64,000 nt of DNA, taken from positions 620,001-684,000 of the forward strand of contig CAWBYA010000007.1 of the NCBI GenBank assembly GCA_963792895.1. Reading direction: 5' to 3'. Under the pieces are notes generated by a model. The model was not told the DNA's origin. It made no database searches and saw only the letters and a program-made list of their open reading frames with translations. Source of the DNA: UBA6912 sp963792895 (GTDB lineage: Bacteria > Actinomycetota > Acidimicrobiia > Spongiisociales > UBA5794). Position numbers and translations under genes: made by a program. Positions 1 through 9,649 of this stretch are shown in pieces; position 1 is the first letter of the stretch, and every line of letters begins with the position of its first letter.

Positions 1-2181
1 GATGCTGCTGCCGAGCCGGTCGACTCCGACGTCGACGGGGCCGGCGGCACCGGTGTGCTCTCGCTGGCCTCGGGAAGCCACGTGCAGCGGGGCGACGCCG
101 GCGTGCTGCCTGCAGCCATCTCGGGCATCGTATGGATCGATGTCGATGCGGATGGGCTGAACAACGACGCCGCACCGATCGAAGGCGTCGACGTCGAGCT
201 CTTCGCCGCGTCTGGTGCGCTGGCTGCGACCACGTCGACGGCTGCCGACGGCAGCTACGACTTCGCCGGCCTCGTCCCCGGGGACTACACGGTCGTCGTG
301 ATTCCGCCCGACGGCGCCCCGTTCACCGCCTCAGGAGGCGACTCGGACGTCGACCCGGCAACCGGAGCAGCGTCCGTCACCGCAGGAGGCACCGCAATCG
401 TGGACGCCGGGATACTGCCCGGGTACGTCACGGGCTCGATTTGGCTCGATCTCGACGGCGATGCCAGCAAAGACGGCGGCGAGCCCGGCGCAGGCGGCGT
501 CGCACTCAGTCTGCGCGATGGCGCGGGAACGGTGGTGGCGACGACAACGACGTCCGGCGACGGCTCGTACGGCTTTGGGCCGCTCACGCCGGGCGACTAC
601 GTGGTGGTGGTCGACGAGGCGGGGCTGCCCCCCGGCACGGTGCAGACCGCCGACCCAGACGCCGACCCCGATGGGACGACGCCGATCGTGGTGGTGCTCG
701 GCGGGACCATCGGCGCTCTCGACTTCGGCTACCGCCCGCCCGCAACGATCGAGGGTGTGGTGTTCGAGGACGCCGACGGCGACGGCATCCGCGATGCGGG
801 CGAGCCCGGCCTCGGCGGCATTGCCCTCTCCGTGACCGACGCCGACGGCGCAACGACGACCGTCGTCACCGCCGCGGACGGGGGCTATTCCCTCGCCGTC
901 GTTCCCGGCGCCACCTCCATCGCGGTCGATCAGGCGACGGTCCCCGACGGCGCTTCGCTCTCGACCGCCAACGACGCGCAAGCCGTGTTTGCCGTGTGGG
1001 AGGCGGTGACGCACGCGTCACCGATCGGCTATCAGCTCGCCTCCGACGTGAGCGGGGTCGTCTGGAACGATCTCAACGGCGACGGTGCGCGCGACGTGGG
1101 CGAGCCGGGCATTGCCGGTGTCACCATTGACATGTTGGATGATGACGGCTCCGTCGTGGCGACGGTCGTGACGAGCGGCAACGGCTCCTACCTCTTCGGC
1201 GACGTCCCGACCGGGGACTACTCGGTGCGGGTCGACACCACGACGCTGCCGCCGGGCGTGGACACGCCAACGTACACACCCGATGGCGACATCGACGCGG
1301 TCGCCGCAGTCACCGTCACCGCGGGCGCCGACGTCACCGATCTCGACTTCGGCTACCGACCGGACGGCTCGATCGCGGGGACCGTCTGGGAAGACCGGGA
1401 CGGCGACGGAGCCCGCGACCCCGGCGAGCCGGGGCTCGGCGGCGTCAAGGTGATCGTCACGTGGTTCGGTTCAGACGGCGTCGCCGGTAGCGCCGATGAC
1501 GAGACGTACACGGCCGTCACCGCAGCGGACGGGTCGTACTCGGTGAGCGGTCTGCATCCGGGCTCGTATGTAACGCAGGTCGACGAGGCGACAGTTCCCC
1601 TCGGGCTGGTCGCCTCGGCGCTCACGACTGGCGTCGAGCTCGCATCCGGCGAGGCGCGCCTCGACGTTGACTTCGGGTTCGTGCCCGCCGACGACCTCGC
1701 GGTGACCATCTCATCCAGCGCGTCGACCGCCCAACCCGGCGACGAGGTCACGTTCACGTTCACCATCACCAACAACGGGCCGCACGACGAGTACGGGCCC
1801 ATCGAGGTGGCGGTTGCGCTCGGCTACGACCTGGTGATGCTCAGTGGGGGCGGCGACGGCTGGACCTATGCCGTCGTCGACGGTGACGTGATCTTCACCT
1901 ACGACGGCGGTCTGCCGGTTGGTGACGAGCTGACGTTCTCCGTCGACGTTCTCGTGATGACCGTGGTGAACGCCGACCTCGACGTGACCGCCTCAGTGAC
2001 CGGAACGGGCCTCGATGTCGACATGTCCAACAACACGCGATCGACCACCATCGGGAGCCTCCCCTTCACGGGTATCCCCGCCGACTCGCTCGTGGGGTGG
2101 GCGATCGTGATGCTGCTGGTCGGCAGCCTGCTCCTGCTCTTCACGCGTCGGCGCAAGGAGCATGAGACTTCTCTGCCCTGA
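1..2181 (+). CDS. LPXTG-anchored SdrD-B-like repeat surface protein (5' end outside window)
   Basis: The frame is open from base 1, so the start lies upstream; 726 residues are visible. Five SdrD B-like repeats begin near visible residues 41, 144, 251, 350 and 459. Each has a W/F-x-D-x-[ND]-x-DG-x-x-[DN] core, as in VWNDLNGDGARD, then a GEPG turn, GSY and FGY-type strands. This is the Ca2+-binding, Cna-B-like fold of cell-wall adhesins. A DUF11/CARDB-like beta domain follows (about 567-670). The C-terminus is a sortase signal: LPFTG (687-691), a hydrophobic helix and an RRRKEH tail. The protein is therefore expected to be covalently wall-anchored and extended by the repeats. Ligand and export signal are not visible. 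A strong hairpin follows the stop, and surface-glycan genes lie downstream. Confidence 0.9.
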   Translation, partial: DAAAEPVDSDVDGAGGTGVLSLASGSHVQRGDAGVLPAAISGIVWIDVDADGLNNDAAPIEGVDVELFAASGALAATTSTAADGSYDFAGLVPGDYTVVVIPPDGAPFTASGGDSDVDPATGAASVTAGGTAIVDAGILPGYVTGSIWLDLDGDASKDGGEPGAGGVALSLRDGAGTVVATTTTSGDGSYGFGPLTPGDYVVVVDEAGLPPGTVQTADPDADPDGTTPIVVVLGGTIGALDFGYRPPATIEGVVFEDADGDGIRDAGEPGLGGIALSVTDADGATTTVVTAADGGYSLAVVPGATSIAVDQATVPDGASLSTANDAQAVFAVWEAVTHASPIGYQLASDVSGVVWNDLNGDGARDVGEPGIAGVTIDMLDDDGSVVATVVTSGNGSYLFGDVPTGDYSVRVDTTTLPPGVDTPTYTPDGDIDAVAAVTVTAGADVTDLDFGYRPDGSIAGTVWEDRDGDGARDPGEPGLGGVKVIVTWFGSDGVAGSADDETYTAVTAADGSYSVSGLHPGSYVTQVDEATVPLGLVASALTTGVELASGEARLDVDFGFVPADDLAVTISSSASTAQPGDEVTFTFTITNNGPHDEYGPIEVAVALGYDLVMLSGGGDGWTYAVVDGDVIFTYDGGLPVGDELTFSVDVLVMTVVNADLDVTASVTGTGLDVDMSNNTRSTTIGSLPFTGIPADSLVGWAIVMLLVGSLLLLFTRRRKEHETSLP

Positions 2182-2236
2182 CGCGAGAGTCAGAGTTCCG
2201 CTCTCCCTTTCTGTGCCTTGGGGAGATCGGGCGAAC

Positions 2237-2268
2237 GGTGGCCGGGTGGGTTCGCCCACCCGGCCACC
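2237..2268. terminator. 14-bp stem-loop with TTCG tetraloop
   Basis: A perfect 14-bp inverted repeat (GGTGGCCGGGTGGG and its complement) encloses TTCG, 55 bp after the LPXTG protein stop. No U-tract follows, as is common for GC-rich actinobacterial terminators. The likely role is transcription termination before the MFS gene. Confidence 0.6.
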
Positions 2269-2274
2269 TCCACA

Positions 2275-2299
2275 CTTCACTCGGCCACGCCGAGTGAAG
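2275..2299. terminator. Second stem-loop, 11-bp stem
   Basis: A perfect inverted repeat (CTTCACTCGGC, CAC loop, complement) lies six bases after the TTCG hairpin and 30 bp before the MFS start. It could be a tandem terminator or an operator for the MFS gene; the sequence cannot separate these. Confidence 0.45.
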
Positions 2300-2329
2300 G
2301 CGGAAGCAGTTCGCTCGTAGCATCAGCGG

Positions 2330-3506
2330 ATGACCGTGCCCAGTCTCACCAGGCTCCTCGCCGGGGCCATCCTCATCGTGACGGTGAGCACCCAGCCCGT
2401 GTTCCTCCTCGGTGCCGGATTCCTGCGGATCGGTCCCGAGCTCGGCTTCGGTCCCGCCGGCCTCGGCGTGCTGACGGCTCTCTTCTTCCTGGCTGCCTCG
2501 GCGGCGTCGACCCCGATGGGCCGAGTAGTCGAGCGCATCGGCTGGCAGCACGCGATGCGCGTCAACGCCATCGCGTCGTCGGCGGTTTCGCTCTTCATTG
2601 CGCTCGCGGCCCGCGACGCTGTTGTCCTCGGCGGCCTCTTGGTGCTCGGCGGCTGCGTGTATGGGCTGGCCAACCCGGCCGCCAACCAAGCGCTTGCCGA
2701 CCACGTCGACCCCCGGCGGCGAGCGCTCATCTTCGGGCTGAAGCACGCCGGCATCCCTTCCTCGACGCTCGTTGCGGGGCTTGCCGTGCCCGCGCTCATC
2801 CTCAGCGTCGGGTGGCGGTGGGCGTACGTGGCAGCGGCGGGCTTGGCTCTCGCGGTCGCTGCCGGCGTGCCACGTCGCACCCTTGCGCCGACTGCAGGGC
2901 GATTCGCCGTCGATGTCCGGCGCATCGTTGCGCCGATGACACCGAAGCTCCTGTCTGCACTCGCAGCGGCCTCCGCGCTGGCGACGTGGGCGGCGATCGC
3001 GCTCAGCACCTACCTCGTTGCGGCGGCAGTCGACATCGGGTTCAGCGAGTCGGCCGCCGGCCTGCTCCTCTTCGCCGGCTCAGCGGCGTCGATCGGCGGC
3101 CGGGTCCTGGCCGGCGCGGCCACCGACTGGATGGGTGGTCGCGGGTTCGGGGCAATCGCGGTGCTGACGGGCGTCGGCGCAGGCGTGTTCGTCGCTGTCG
3201 CCTTCGCTGGGGGTGCCGTGTTCGGGGCGCTGGTGCTTGCCGCCTTCGCAACCGGGTGGGGATGGCCCGGCCTCATGACGTACACCGTGGTCAACGCCAA
3301 TTCGGGTTCGGCCGCCTCATCGTCTGCGATCACCCAGGCAGGGATCTTCGTCGGGCGCAGGGCTCGGCCCCATCGTGCTCGGTGCGATCATCGACACCGC
3401 ATCGTTTGCGGCCTCCTGGTTGGCGGTGGCGGTGGCGCTGGCGGCGGCGTCGGTCTCGGTGGCCTGGGTGGGGAGGCGAGCGGTGGCGGCCGGCGCTACT
3501 CGCTGA
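2330..3506 (+). CDS. Major facilitator superfamily transporter (frameshifted near 3354)
   Basis: A polytopic protein with about 12 hydrophobic helices and MFS character: loop 2-3 basic motif, PAANQALADHVDPRRR after TM4, and a second half opening near residue 210. The frame breaks after ITQAGIFVG. Removing one G from the GGG at about 3354 restores GAGLGPIVLGAIIDTASF and a normal final helix, ending at TGA 3504-3506, for about 391 aa. As read, the frame instead runs on to 3541 with a low-complexity tail. The corrected end overlaps the convergent pyruvyl-transferase gene by 11 bp. Substrate is unknown; it may serve the adjacent glycan genes, but location is the only evidence. Confidence 0.75.
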
Positions 3507-6076
3507 GCGTCCGCCGCAGCACTTCGGCGGCCTCGCTTTGACGACGGCGATACTCGGCAACGGGTGCGGCGAACGCCTGCGCCGTGGTGTCGCGGTGGGT
3601 GAGGATGTGGTCTACGACCTCGCCCAGGCGTCCAGCCTCGTCCGTCGCAACCGTGGCGTCTTCCTGACCGATCGAACGGGTGAAGTCCCGTACCTTCGGC
3701 TGATACTCGAGCGCGACGAACGGAGTCCCGGCGCTCGCAGCCAGGATCACGGCGTGGAGGCGCTCTCCGATCACGAGGTCGGCGGAGGCCAGCAGCCGCA
3801 TCGTCGCATCCAGATCTGCGTAGCCCGCCAGATACGGCATGTCGGAGGCCCCGGCATCTCGCATCAGCTGGATGATCCAGCGGTCGTCTTCGGGGAAGGC
3901 CGAGAGCATCACGACCTCGCGGCCGGCACTTGCGCAGGCGCCGGATGATGCCGGCCAATGCCGCGAGGACCACGGCGTCGTCCTTCCCGAGGAGGTTGCC
4001 GCCGGTGTGAGAGCGGGCACACCACCACCCGGCCCTCGACACGAGCCGCGTCCGGCGGGGCCTCGAGCAGCAATGCCGGATCTCCGAGGATCGGCACGTC
4101 GCTGTGGTAGCCGAGAGCCCGTAGGTTGGCGACCGAGTCCGGCCCGCGCACCCCTGCGACGATGGCGGAGTCGATGAAGCTGAACCAGTCGTCCATCGGC
4201 TCGGTGGTTCCCCAGTATTCCGGGTTGCGCACGCCGGGACCGAAGAGTGCACGCTCCAGGGTCGGCGAATCGTTGCGGAGCATGCGGGTGAGGTAGTAGC
4301 GGCCGGCGTTGAGCAGCGTTCCGCCGCCGACGAGCAGCAGTTTGGGGTCTGGGACCTCGCGCCCGATGGAGGCCCACGGCATGAGCCGGCGAATGGCTTC
4401 GAGCACGGCGTCGTCTCCGAGGTTGTTCTTCCCGGTGAGCCCGACGTACTCCACGCCGATACGATCATCCCGGGGCGCCGGCTGGGTGGGTGCCGCGTCC
4501 TCAGTGCGCATCATCTTGGCCTGCAACGCCCGCGCCCTGCGCACCGCCATCCGCGCCACCTCGTCCACCCCCGCGGCAGCGAGGTCACGGGGGCCAGGCC
4601 GCCGCGCCTGCGTGGGGGCGGGCGCCTCGATGGTGACGAGCGTGGTGACGATGAGTGCCATCCGATCACTTCGGGCGAGGGTGGCACGCCACAGGTCGTG
4701 GGGGCGGGCGAGCAGCGCCCAGTCCTTCATCAGCTCCCGGCGCCGGACGAGGGCGAAGAGGGGCAGGCCGTGTCTCCCCACCTTCTCGTCGACGGCCAGC
4801 ATGTCGTCGTGTCTGGCGTAGCGGTCCCCGCTGGGGAACCGATAGGCGACCCGGACTCCCGGCGCGCGGCCGTCCTGTTCCAGCCGCTGCACCGCCTTGG
4901 CGAGCAGCGCTCGGTCGATGCGGGTACGCCCGTCGAGGAGCGCCACGTACTCGCCTCGGGAGGAGCGCAGAGCCGTAGCGAAGGCCTGGGGCACGTCATC
5001 GACGATCGTGGTGAGCTTGTCGTTGGCGACATCGAGCGAAGCGAGGTGAACGATGGCGTCTTGCGGTCCGCAGATGATGATCTCCGTGTCGGCGAACGTG
5101 GCGAGAGAGCACTCGCGCCACGCACGGTCGGCTTCGTCGGCCGTCTCGACCCAAACGAGCCACGACACCTTGGGGACCTCGGAGAATGGTGTCGGCGCCT
5201 TCCGGTAGAAGCGATGGGGCACACGGTCGGCAACGAGCGGCAGGCGCGCGCCGTCGCGCCTCTTCGCGGTCCCCGGCTCGCTGCGGGGGGTCGTCCTGGG
5301 TCTGGTGGTAGGCCACTGCGCGGTCGTCTGGGACGACGAAAGCCCCGTCGTTCCATACCCGCCACACCAGTTCTGTGTCCTCGCCGCCCCAGGCCCTGAA
5401 GTGCTCGCTGAAGCCGCCGGCCGCATCAAACCGTTCCCGGCGCATGGAGACGTTGGCGCTGATGCCGCTGCGGAAACGCGCTGTCGCCGACCAGGAGGCG
5501 GCGGGTGCGGCGGTAGAAGAGCCGCCTCCAGTCGTCGGGCAGGAACCCCCCGGAGGGATCCCGGCCCCCAGCGGCTTCTGCGAGATCGACATCGCCCGCC
5601 GCAATGTCGATTGCCGCAAACGGAGACGAGTCCACGGCTCGGCGGCTGCCGACGACTACGAGGTTCGACGCTCTCGAGTGCCACCACAGGTGACACTCGA
5701 GGAGCTCCGGGTCGGGGATACAGTCGGAGTCGAGGAAGAGCAGGACATCGCCCCCGACGGCAGATGCGCCGAGGTTGCGAGCGCGCGACGCACCGAAGCC
5801 GGCCCGTTCTTGCCGCACCACACCGATGGCGAGCCTGTCTTCGTACGAGGCGGCAGCGGCGGGAACGTCCTCTTGCGACCCGTCGTCTGCCACCACGACC
5901 TCGAAGCCGGCTGCGGGCACGGTTTGGGCGGCCAGGCCGGCAAGCGTGCGATCGAGCAGGTGGATGCGTTCGTAGGCAGGGATGACAACCCCGATGCGCG
6001 GCGCCCCGACCGGATCGCGGTCGGCAACCTCGCGATAATCGTTCTCGGCGGCGGTACACGGCGGGGGTACGGTCAC
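3496..6076 (-). CDS. Tandem GT2 glycosyltransferase fused to polysaccharide pyruvyl transferase (four frameshifts)
   Basis: Starts at GTG 6076, overlapping the upstream glycosyltransferase stop by 4 bp. The first part is a GT-A family 2 enzyme: PRIGVVIPAYER, VVVADDGSQED, the DXD-like FLDSDCIPDPEL, then GGFSEHFRAWGGEDTELVWR (Glyco_transf_7C-like). A second GT2-like domain follows, then a PS_pyruv_trans domain opening YVGLTGKNNLGDDAVLEAI and including DLVIGERLHAVILA. That domain adds pyruvate ketals to surface glycans. Four one-base insertions break the frame, near 5473, 5287 (a run of six G), 4013 and 3932. Corrected length is about 858 aa. No stop separates the GT and pyruvyl-transferase parts, but ATG 4514 (MMRTED) could start a separate protein. 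Confidence 0.75.
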
Positions 6077-7821
6077 GTGAGCACCTCCCCGACCGGTCGC
6101 AGCGGCAGCCGGTAGCCCGGCGTGCCCAGATCGGCGCGCAGGATGCCGGCAACGGTCGACATTGCGGCTTCGGGACGGATGGCAGCGACGTGCATCTTGA
6201 CCGTTTCGGCAACGGCAGGGTCGGCGTACACGTAGCGGCGGGCTGCCCGCACCGCCGTATCGAGGTCGCGGTATCCGTCTCCGCCGATGACGACTGCGTC
6301 GGTCTTTCCTGGTTCGAGCCGCGCCGCGGCATCGTCTCCGCATCGAACGGCCCGATCTGGCAGGTTGAGACAACCTCCCAGCACGGCAACGGAGTGCACC
6401 TCGACGTCGCGGTCCACTGCGGCGGCGAGGGGGTCGACGGGAGGCGTCCATTCGGCCGCGTGGCGCACTTCGGTGATGCCGGCGATGGTGAGCAGCTCGT
6501 CGACGCGATGGTCGTAGGTGTGGCGCTGGGCAGCGTATTGCTGCCCGTTGCGGGCGATGGTCTCCGTGGCCGGGTCGGCGAGCAGGCGTTGCACCTGGCC
6601 GACCGGATCCGGTCCGAGGGCGACGTAGTGGCCGCCAGGTCGCAACAGCACGTCGGTGCCCGGCAGGTCGTCGGTGAGGAGGAGTGATCCGCTCCCAAGG
6701 GCTTCGAAGACCCGCATTGTGATGGGGTAGTGCCGGTTCCCGCCATCGTTCACGACGATCTTGGCGGTGCGGTACAACGCCGCCATGTCTTCCGGTGGCA
6801 GTCCGGAGCAGAAGCCCGTGCGTGTCGGCAACGCAGCGGCCAGGTCGGCTGCCATTGCCTGGCGTCTGGTGTACCGGCCCGCCGGATCGTCCAGACCAGC
6901 GCCCACCATCGCGACGTCGAGGATGCGGTCTTCGAAGCCGGGTCCGGGCGCAGTCAGCTCAGGAGCGACGGCGAACGGGAAGCGGTGGACGGGTACGTCG
7001 AACCGATGCGCCAGGTGCCAGCTGTGGGCCAGGAGCACGGCGTCGGCCCCATAGCGACGGGTGAGGCGGAGGTTCGCCATGAGGTGGTGCTCCCCGTGGT
7101 GTACCCAGAAGAGGATCGGCACGGCCGGCTTCGCACCGATGATCTCGAGGGCCGGTCGGGGGCTCTCGACGACGACGATGGCGCGCGTGTCCTCGGCCAC
7201 ACGGGCGAAGTCGATCGCACCGTCGAGCACGATCACCTCGACGCCGGCGCGCTCGAATGCAGCAACGAGATATCGCGAAGGGTTGGTGGCGGTGAATCGG
7301 GCGGCTACGGCGACTCTCGTCCCGTGATGGCGGCCCGGTGCCGGGTGCGGGGGAGGGGCGGGAGCATCGGGAAGGTGGAAGGGGCCGGGGGGCCCGGCAG
7401 GCGAGGCGCTCAGGCGTACGTCGTTGGGAGCGAGGCGGATGAGGTCGCGGGGCCCGGCGTCCGGCCACTCGGGGCGGCGAGCGACGGCAGCTTCCGCCCC
7501 GCCGGCGAGGTCGAGGTCTGTTTCAGTGGCCGCGTACACGATGTCTGGTTCCGCGCCAGCCACTGCGCCGCGCAACGCATCGTCCCATGAGACCCGGTGC
7601 GCGACACTGGCGGGGAGGTGTCGCCGCAGCCGGTCGCGCAGGCTCGCCTGGGCGGCTGCCGGGTCTCCGACCGTGTGCAGCGTGACGCCGGCGAGCGGAA
7701 CCGCTGCGGTGCTCCCGGTGACCACGGTCACCTCGTTGCCCGCGCTGTGCAGTGTGGCGATGAGAGCCCGAGTGGTGGGGTCTCGCGTCGGGTCGCGGCG
7801 CGAGACGACGCAGATCCGCAT
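6073..7821 (-). CDS. GT4/CgeB-like glycosyltransferase
   Basis: 582 aa. The N-terminus MRICVVSRRDPTRDP is a GT-B Rossmann start. A proline-rich linker at about 150-170 leads to a second GT-B unit containing LFWVHHGEHH, then a CgeB-like C-terminal glycosyltransferase module (KIVVNDGGNRHYPITMRVFE, ALGSGSLLLTDDLPG) with the donor-binding E of family 4. A roughly 110-residue C-terminal extension is not recognised. The stop overlaps the GTG of the GT2-pyruvyl-transferase gene by 4 bp, so the two are translationally coupled and probably act on the same surface glycan. Confidence 0.8.
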   Translation of the reverse strand: MRICVVSRRDPTRDPTTRALIATLHSAGNEVTVVTGSTAAVPLAGVTLHTVGDPAAAQASLRDRLRRHLPASVAHRVSWDDALRGAVAGAEPDIVYAATETDLDLAGGAEAAVARRPEWPDAGPRDLIRLAPNDVRLSASPAGPPGPFHLPDAPAPPPHPAPGRHHGTRVAVAARFTATNPSRYLVAAFERAGVEVIVLDGAIDFARVAEDTRAIVVVESPRPALEIIGAKPAVPILFWVHHGEHHLMANLRLTRRYGADAVLLAHSWHLAHRFDVPVHRFPFAVAPELTAPGPGFEDRILDVAMVGAGLDDPAGRYTRRQAMAADLAAALPTRTGFCSGLPPEDMAALYRTAKIVVNDGGNRHYPITMRVFEALGSGSLLLTDDLPGTDVLLRPGGHYVALGPDPVGQVQRLLADPATETIARNGQQYAAQRHTYDHRVDELLTIAGITEVRHAAEWTPPVDPLAAAVDRDVEVHSVAVLGGCLNLPDRAVRCGDDAAARLEPGKTDAVVIGGDGYRDLDTAVRAARRYVYADPAVAETVKMHVAAIRPEAAMSTVAGILRADLGTPGYRLPLRPVGEVLT

Positions 7822-7927
7822 GATCTGAGATGTTACCGGCGCCAGACCTCCCTCCTACTGCACGCAGGCACGACGCACAGACGCGGCGCCCTCGGCTCGG
7901 ATGGAGGCGCGCCTGCTGAGAGGTCTC

Positions 7928-9598
7928 TCAGGTGCGTGCGAGCAGGCTCGGGACTTCGACCCTCTCGGGTTGGTAGCCCGCCCACGCCGGCTCGGCGCCG
8001 GCGAGGAACGTCTCATCGGCTGCGGTCCAGGTGTGCCCAGACCGCCTGACGTAACAGAACTCCCAGCGGCTGGACGCATAGACCTGTGCCCCAACCGCCC
8101 GCGCCCCGCGCAGGAACCTGATGTCCTCACCGCGGGTACGGTGCGGGAATCGCACGGCATCCCACACGCCGCGCCGGACGACGAATGTCGCCCCTGCTGT
8201 GGAACCGTCCAGCATCGTCTCCTCCTGGCGGGCGCGGCGCAGCACCGTGACATCGCGCCCGGCCAGGTAGGTGAATTGGGCTGCCTTCACCACGATGGCG
8301 GCTCCCGAGTAGTGCAGTGCTTGCACGGCATCTTCGAGGTATGCGGGCCCGTAGTGGTCGTCGTCGTCGATCTTCGCCACGATCGATGCGGGAGTGACTG
8401 AGGCCGCCCGGTTGAGGCACTCTCCGAGGCTGAGCGCGGCATCGAGCTCGAGGATCGTGGCCGGCAGGCCGGCGCCCGCGATGGCCGCCTCGATCTCCTT
8501 CGTCCGCGTGTTCCCGTGCAAGCCGACGACGAGGTCGAGCGGCCGGTGGGTTTGTCGTGCAATCCGGGTGATTGCAGCCGGCACCTCCTCGGGGCGTCGC
8601 GATACGAGCAGTGCGGCCACAGACGGCGTGGGGTCGGGGACGTCGAGCCCGGTGTGCCTGAGTATCTCGGCCGCGCGCACCCACGGGGCATGCCGGGCGT
8701 AGGCCCAGCGTCGCGCCGCCGAGCCGGCCGAATCGGGGGGTGGATCCGATGCGGGCCCGGCGACGATGGGAACGGCCATTGCCGCCGTGTCGAGCAGCCA
8801 CCCCGGGGGGTCGGTGAGCAGGACGTCGGGGACCCACACAGCATTGGGGTCCGTGGGCTCGCCGGCGATCGTTGCCCCCTCGCGCCCTGCCTTGGTGGCC
8901 GAGCGTGGCGCTGCGCGCCGGTGGTGCGGGGCGTACACCCCCGGGTCGAACGATGCAGGCAGGTGGACGACGCGGCGGTCGGTGCGTCGCCGCAACTCGT
9001 CGACCACCCGCCGTCTCGTCGCGGCCACGACATCGTCCCGCCGCAGCGGTCCGGGGAGGTTGCGGCGCGTCTCGTCGTCGCCGACCCACACGACCAGCGG
9101 CTGGCGGGCATCGAGCTCGAGCCAGCTCTCGAATCGCCGGCGGGCGCCATCGGAGAGGCCGGCGAGCGCATTCGGCTCGACCACCACGATGTCCGCATCC
9201 ACGAATGGGTCGGCGGACGCGGCAGCCACATCGATCGTGTCGAGTGCAGCCAGCGCAGGCGTGAGCTCCGGGGAGTCCAGGCATGTCGCAGCGCGCACGA
9301 TCGGCATTGTCGGGACGGGCCGTGCCGCAACCTGTGCGGCCGCGGGGGCCTGCGAATTCGTCGGCCCCGGCACCGGCCTGCGAACGGAGCGGCGCATCCG
9401 GCCGACGAGGCGGCGCATCGCGGGCAGGTCTGCTTCGGCGACCAGGCGATCGATGCGCTCCGCACGCTCATCGGCGCGGCGCCGCCACACCTCGGCCTTG
9501 TCGGTCAACGACTCGACGCGCTGCTCGGCGGCGTGGCGAAACTCCCGCTCCTCGCGCAGCAGGCGCTCCAACTCGGCGATGCGATCACGCTCGGTCAT
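7928..9598 (-). CDS. Glycosyltransferase with N-terminal coiled coil and C-terminal GT2 domain
   Basis: ATG 9598 gives MTERDRIAELERLLREE, a charged heptad-like coiled coil of about 65 residues, and is preferred over an extension to 9640 that adds a poorer N-terminus. A basic proline-rich linker and a divergent GT-B-like region (100-320) follow. The C-terminal family 2 domain (about 335-540) has VVGLHGNTRTKEIEAAI, the acidic metal-binding IDDDDHYGPAYLED, and RGEDIRFLRGARAVG as the acceptor-site acidic motif. It is the first of three consecutive glycosyltransferase genes on this strand. The coiled coil may scaffold the glycan-assembly enzymes (inference). Confidence 0.78.
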   Translation of the reverse strand: MTERDRIAELERLLREEREFRHAAEQRVESLTDKAEVWRRRADERAERIDRLVAEADLPAMRRLVGRMRRSVRRPVPGPTNSQAPAAAQVAARPVPTMPIVRAATCLDSPELTPALAALDTIDVAAASADPFVDADIVVVEPNALAGLSDGARRRFESWLELDARQPLVVWVGDDETRRNLPGPLRRDDVVAATRRRVVDELRRRTDRRVVHLPASFDPGVYAPHHRRAAPRSATKAGREGATIAGEPTDPNAVWVPDVLLTDPPGWLLDTAAMAVPIVAGPASDPPPDSAGSAARRWAYARHAPWVRAAEILRHTGLDVPDPTPSVAALLVSRRPEEVPAAITRIARQTHRPLDLVVGLHGNTRTKEIEAAIAGAGLPATILELDAALSLGECLNRAASVTPASIVAKIDDDDHYGPAYLEDAVQALHYSGAAIVVKAAQFTYLAGRDVTVLRRARQEETMLDGSTAGATFVVRRGVWDAVRFPHRTRGEDIRFLRGARAVGAQVYASSRWEFCYVRRSGHTWTAADETFLAGAEPAWAGYQPERVEVPSLLART

Positions 9599-9649
9599 GA
9601 CTGCCCACGCTAGAAGCGTATGACCAATGGTGGTGTGCATGTCGTGCCC

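Noticed and set aside
132..1130. Long overlapping reading frames on both strands inside the adhesin repeats
   Set aside because: They are Arg/Ala-rich shadows produced by the GC-rich repeat codons; only frame 1 shows domain sequence and a sortase signal.
5426..6746. Long minus-strand frames in the glycosyltransferase region starting upstream of 6076
   Set aside because: Their N-terminal halves are antisense-frame shadows of the 582-aa glycosyltransferase gene; homology begins at GTG 6076.
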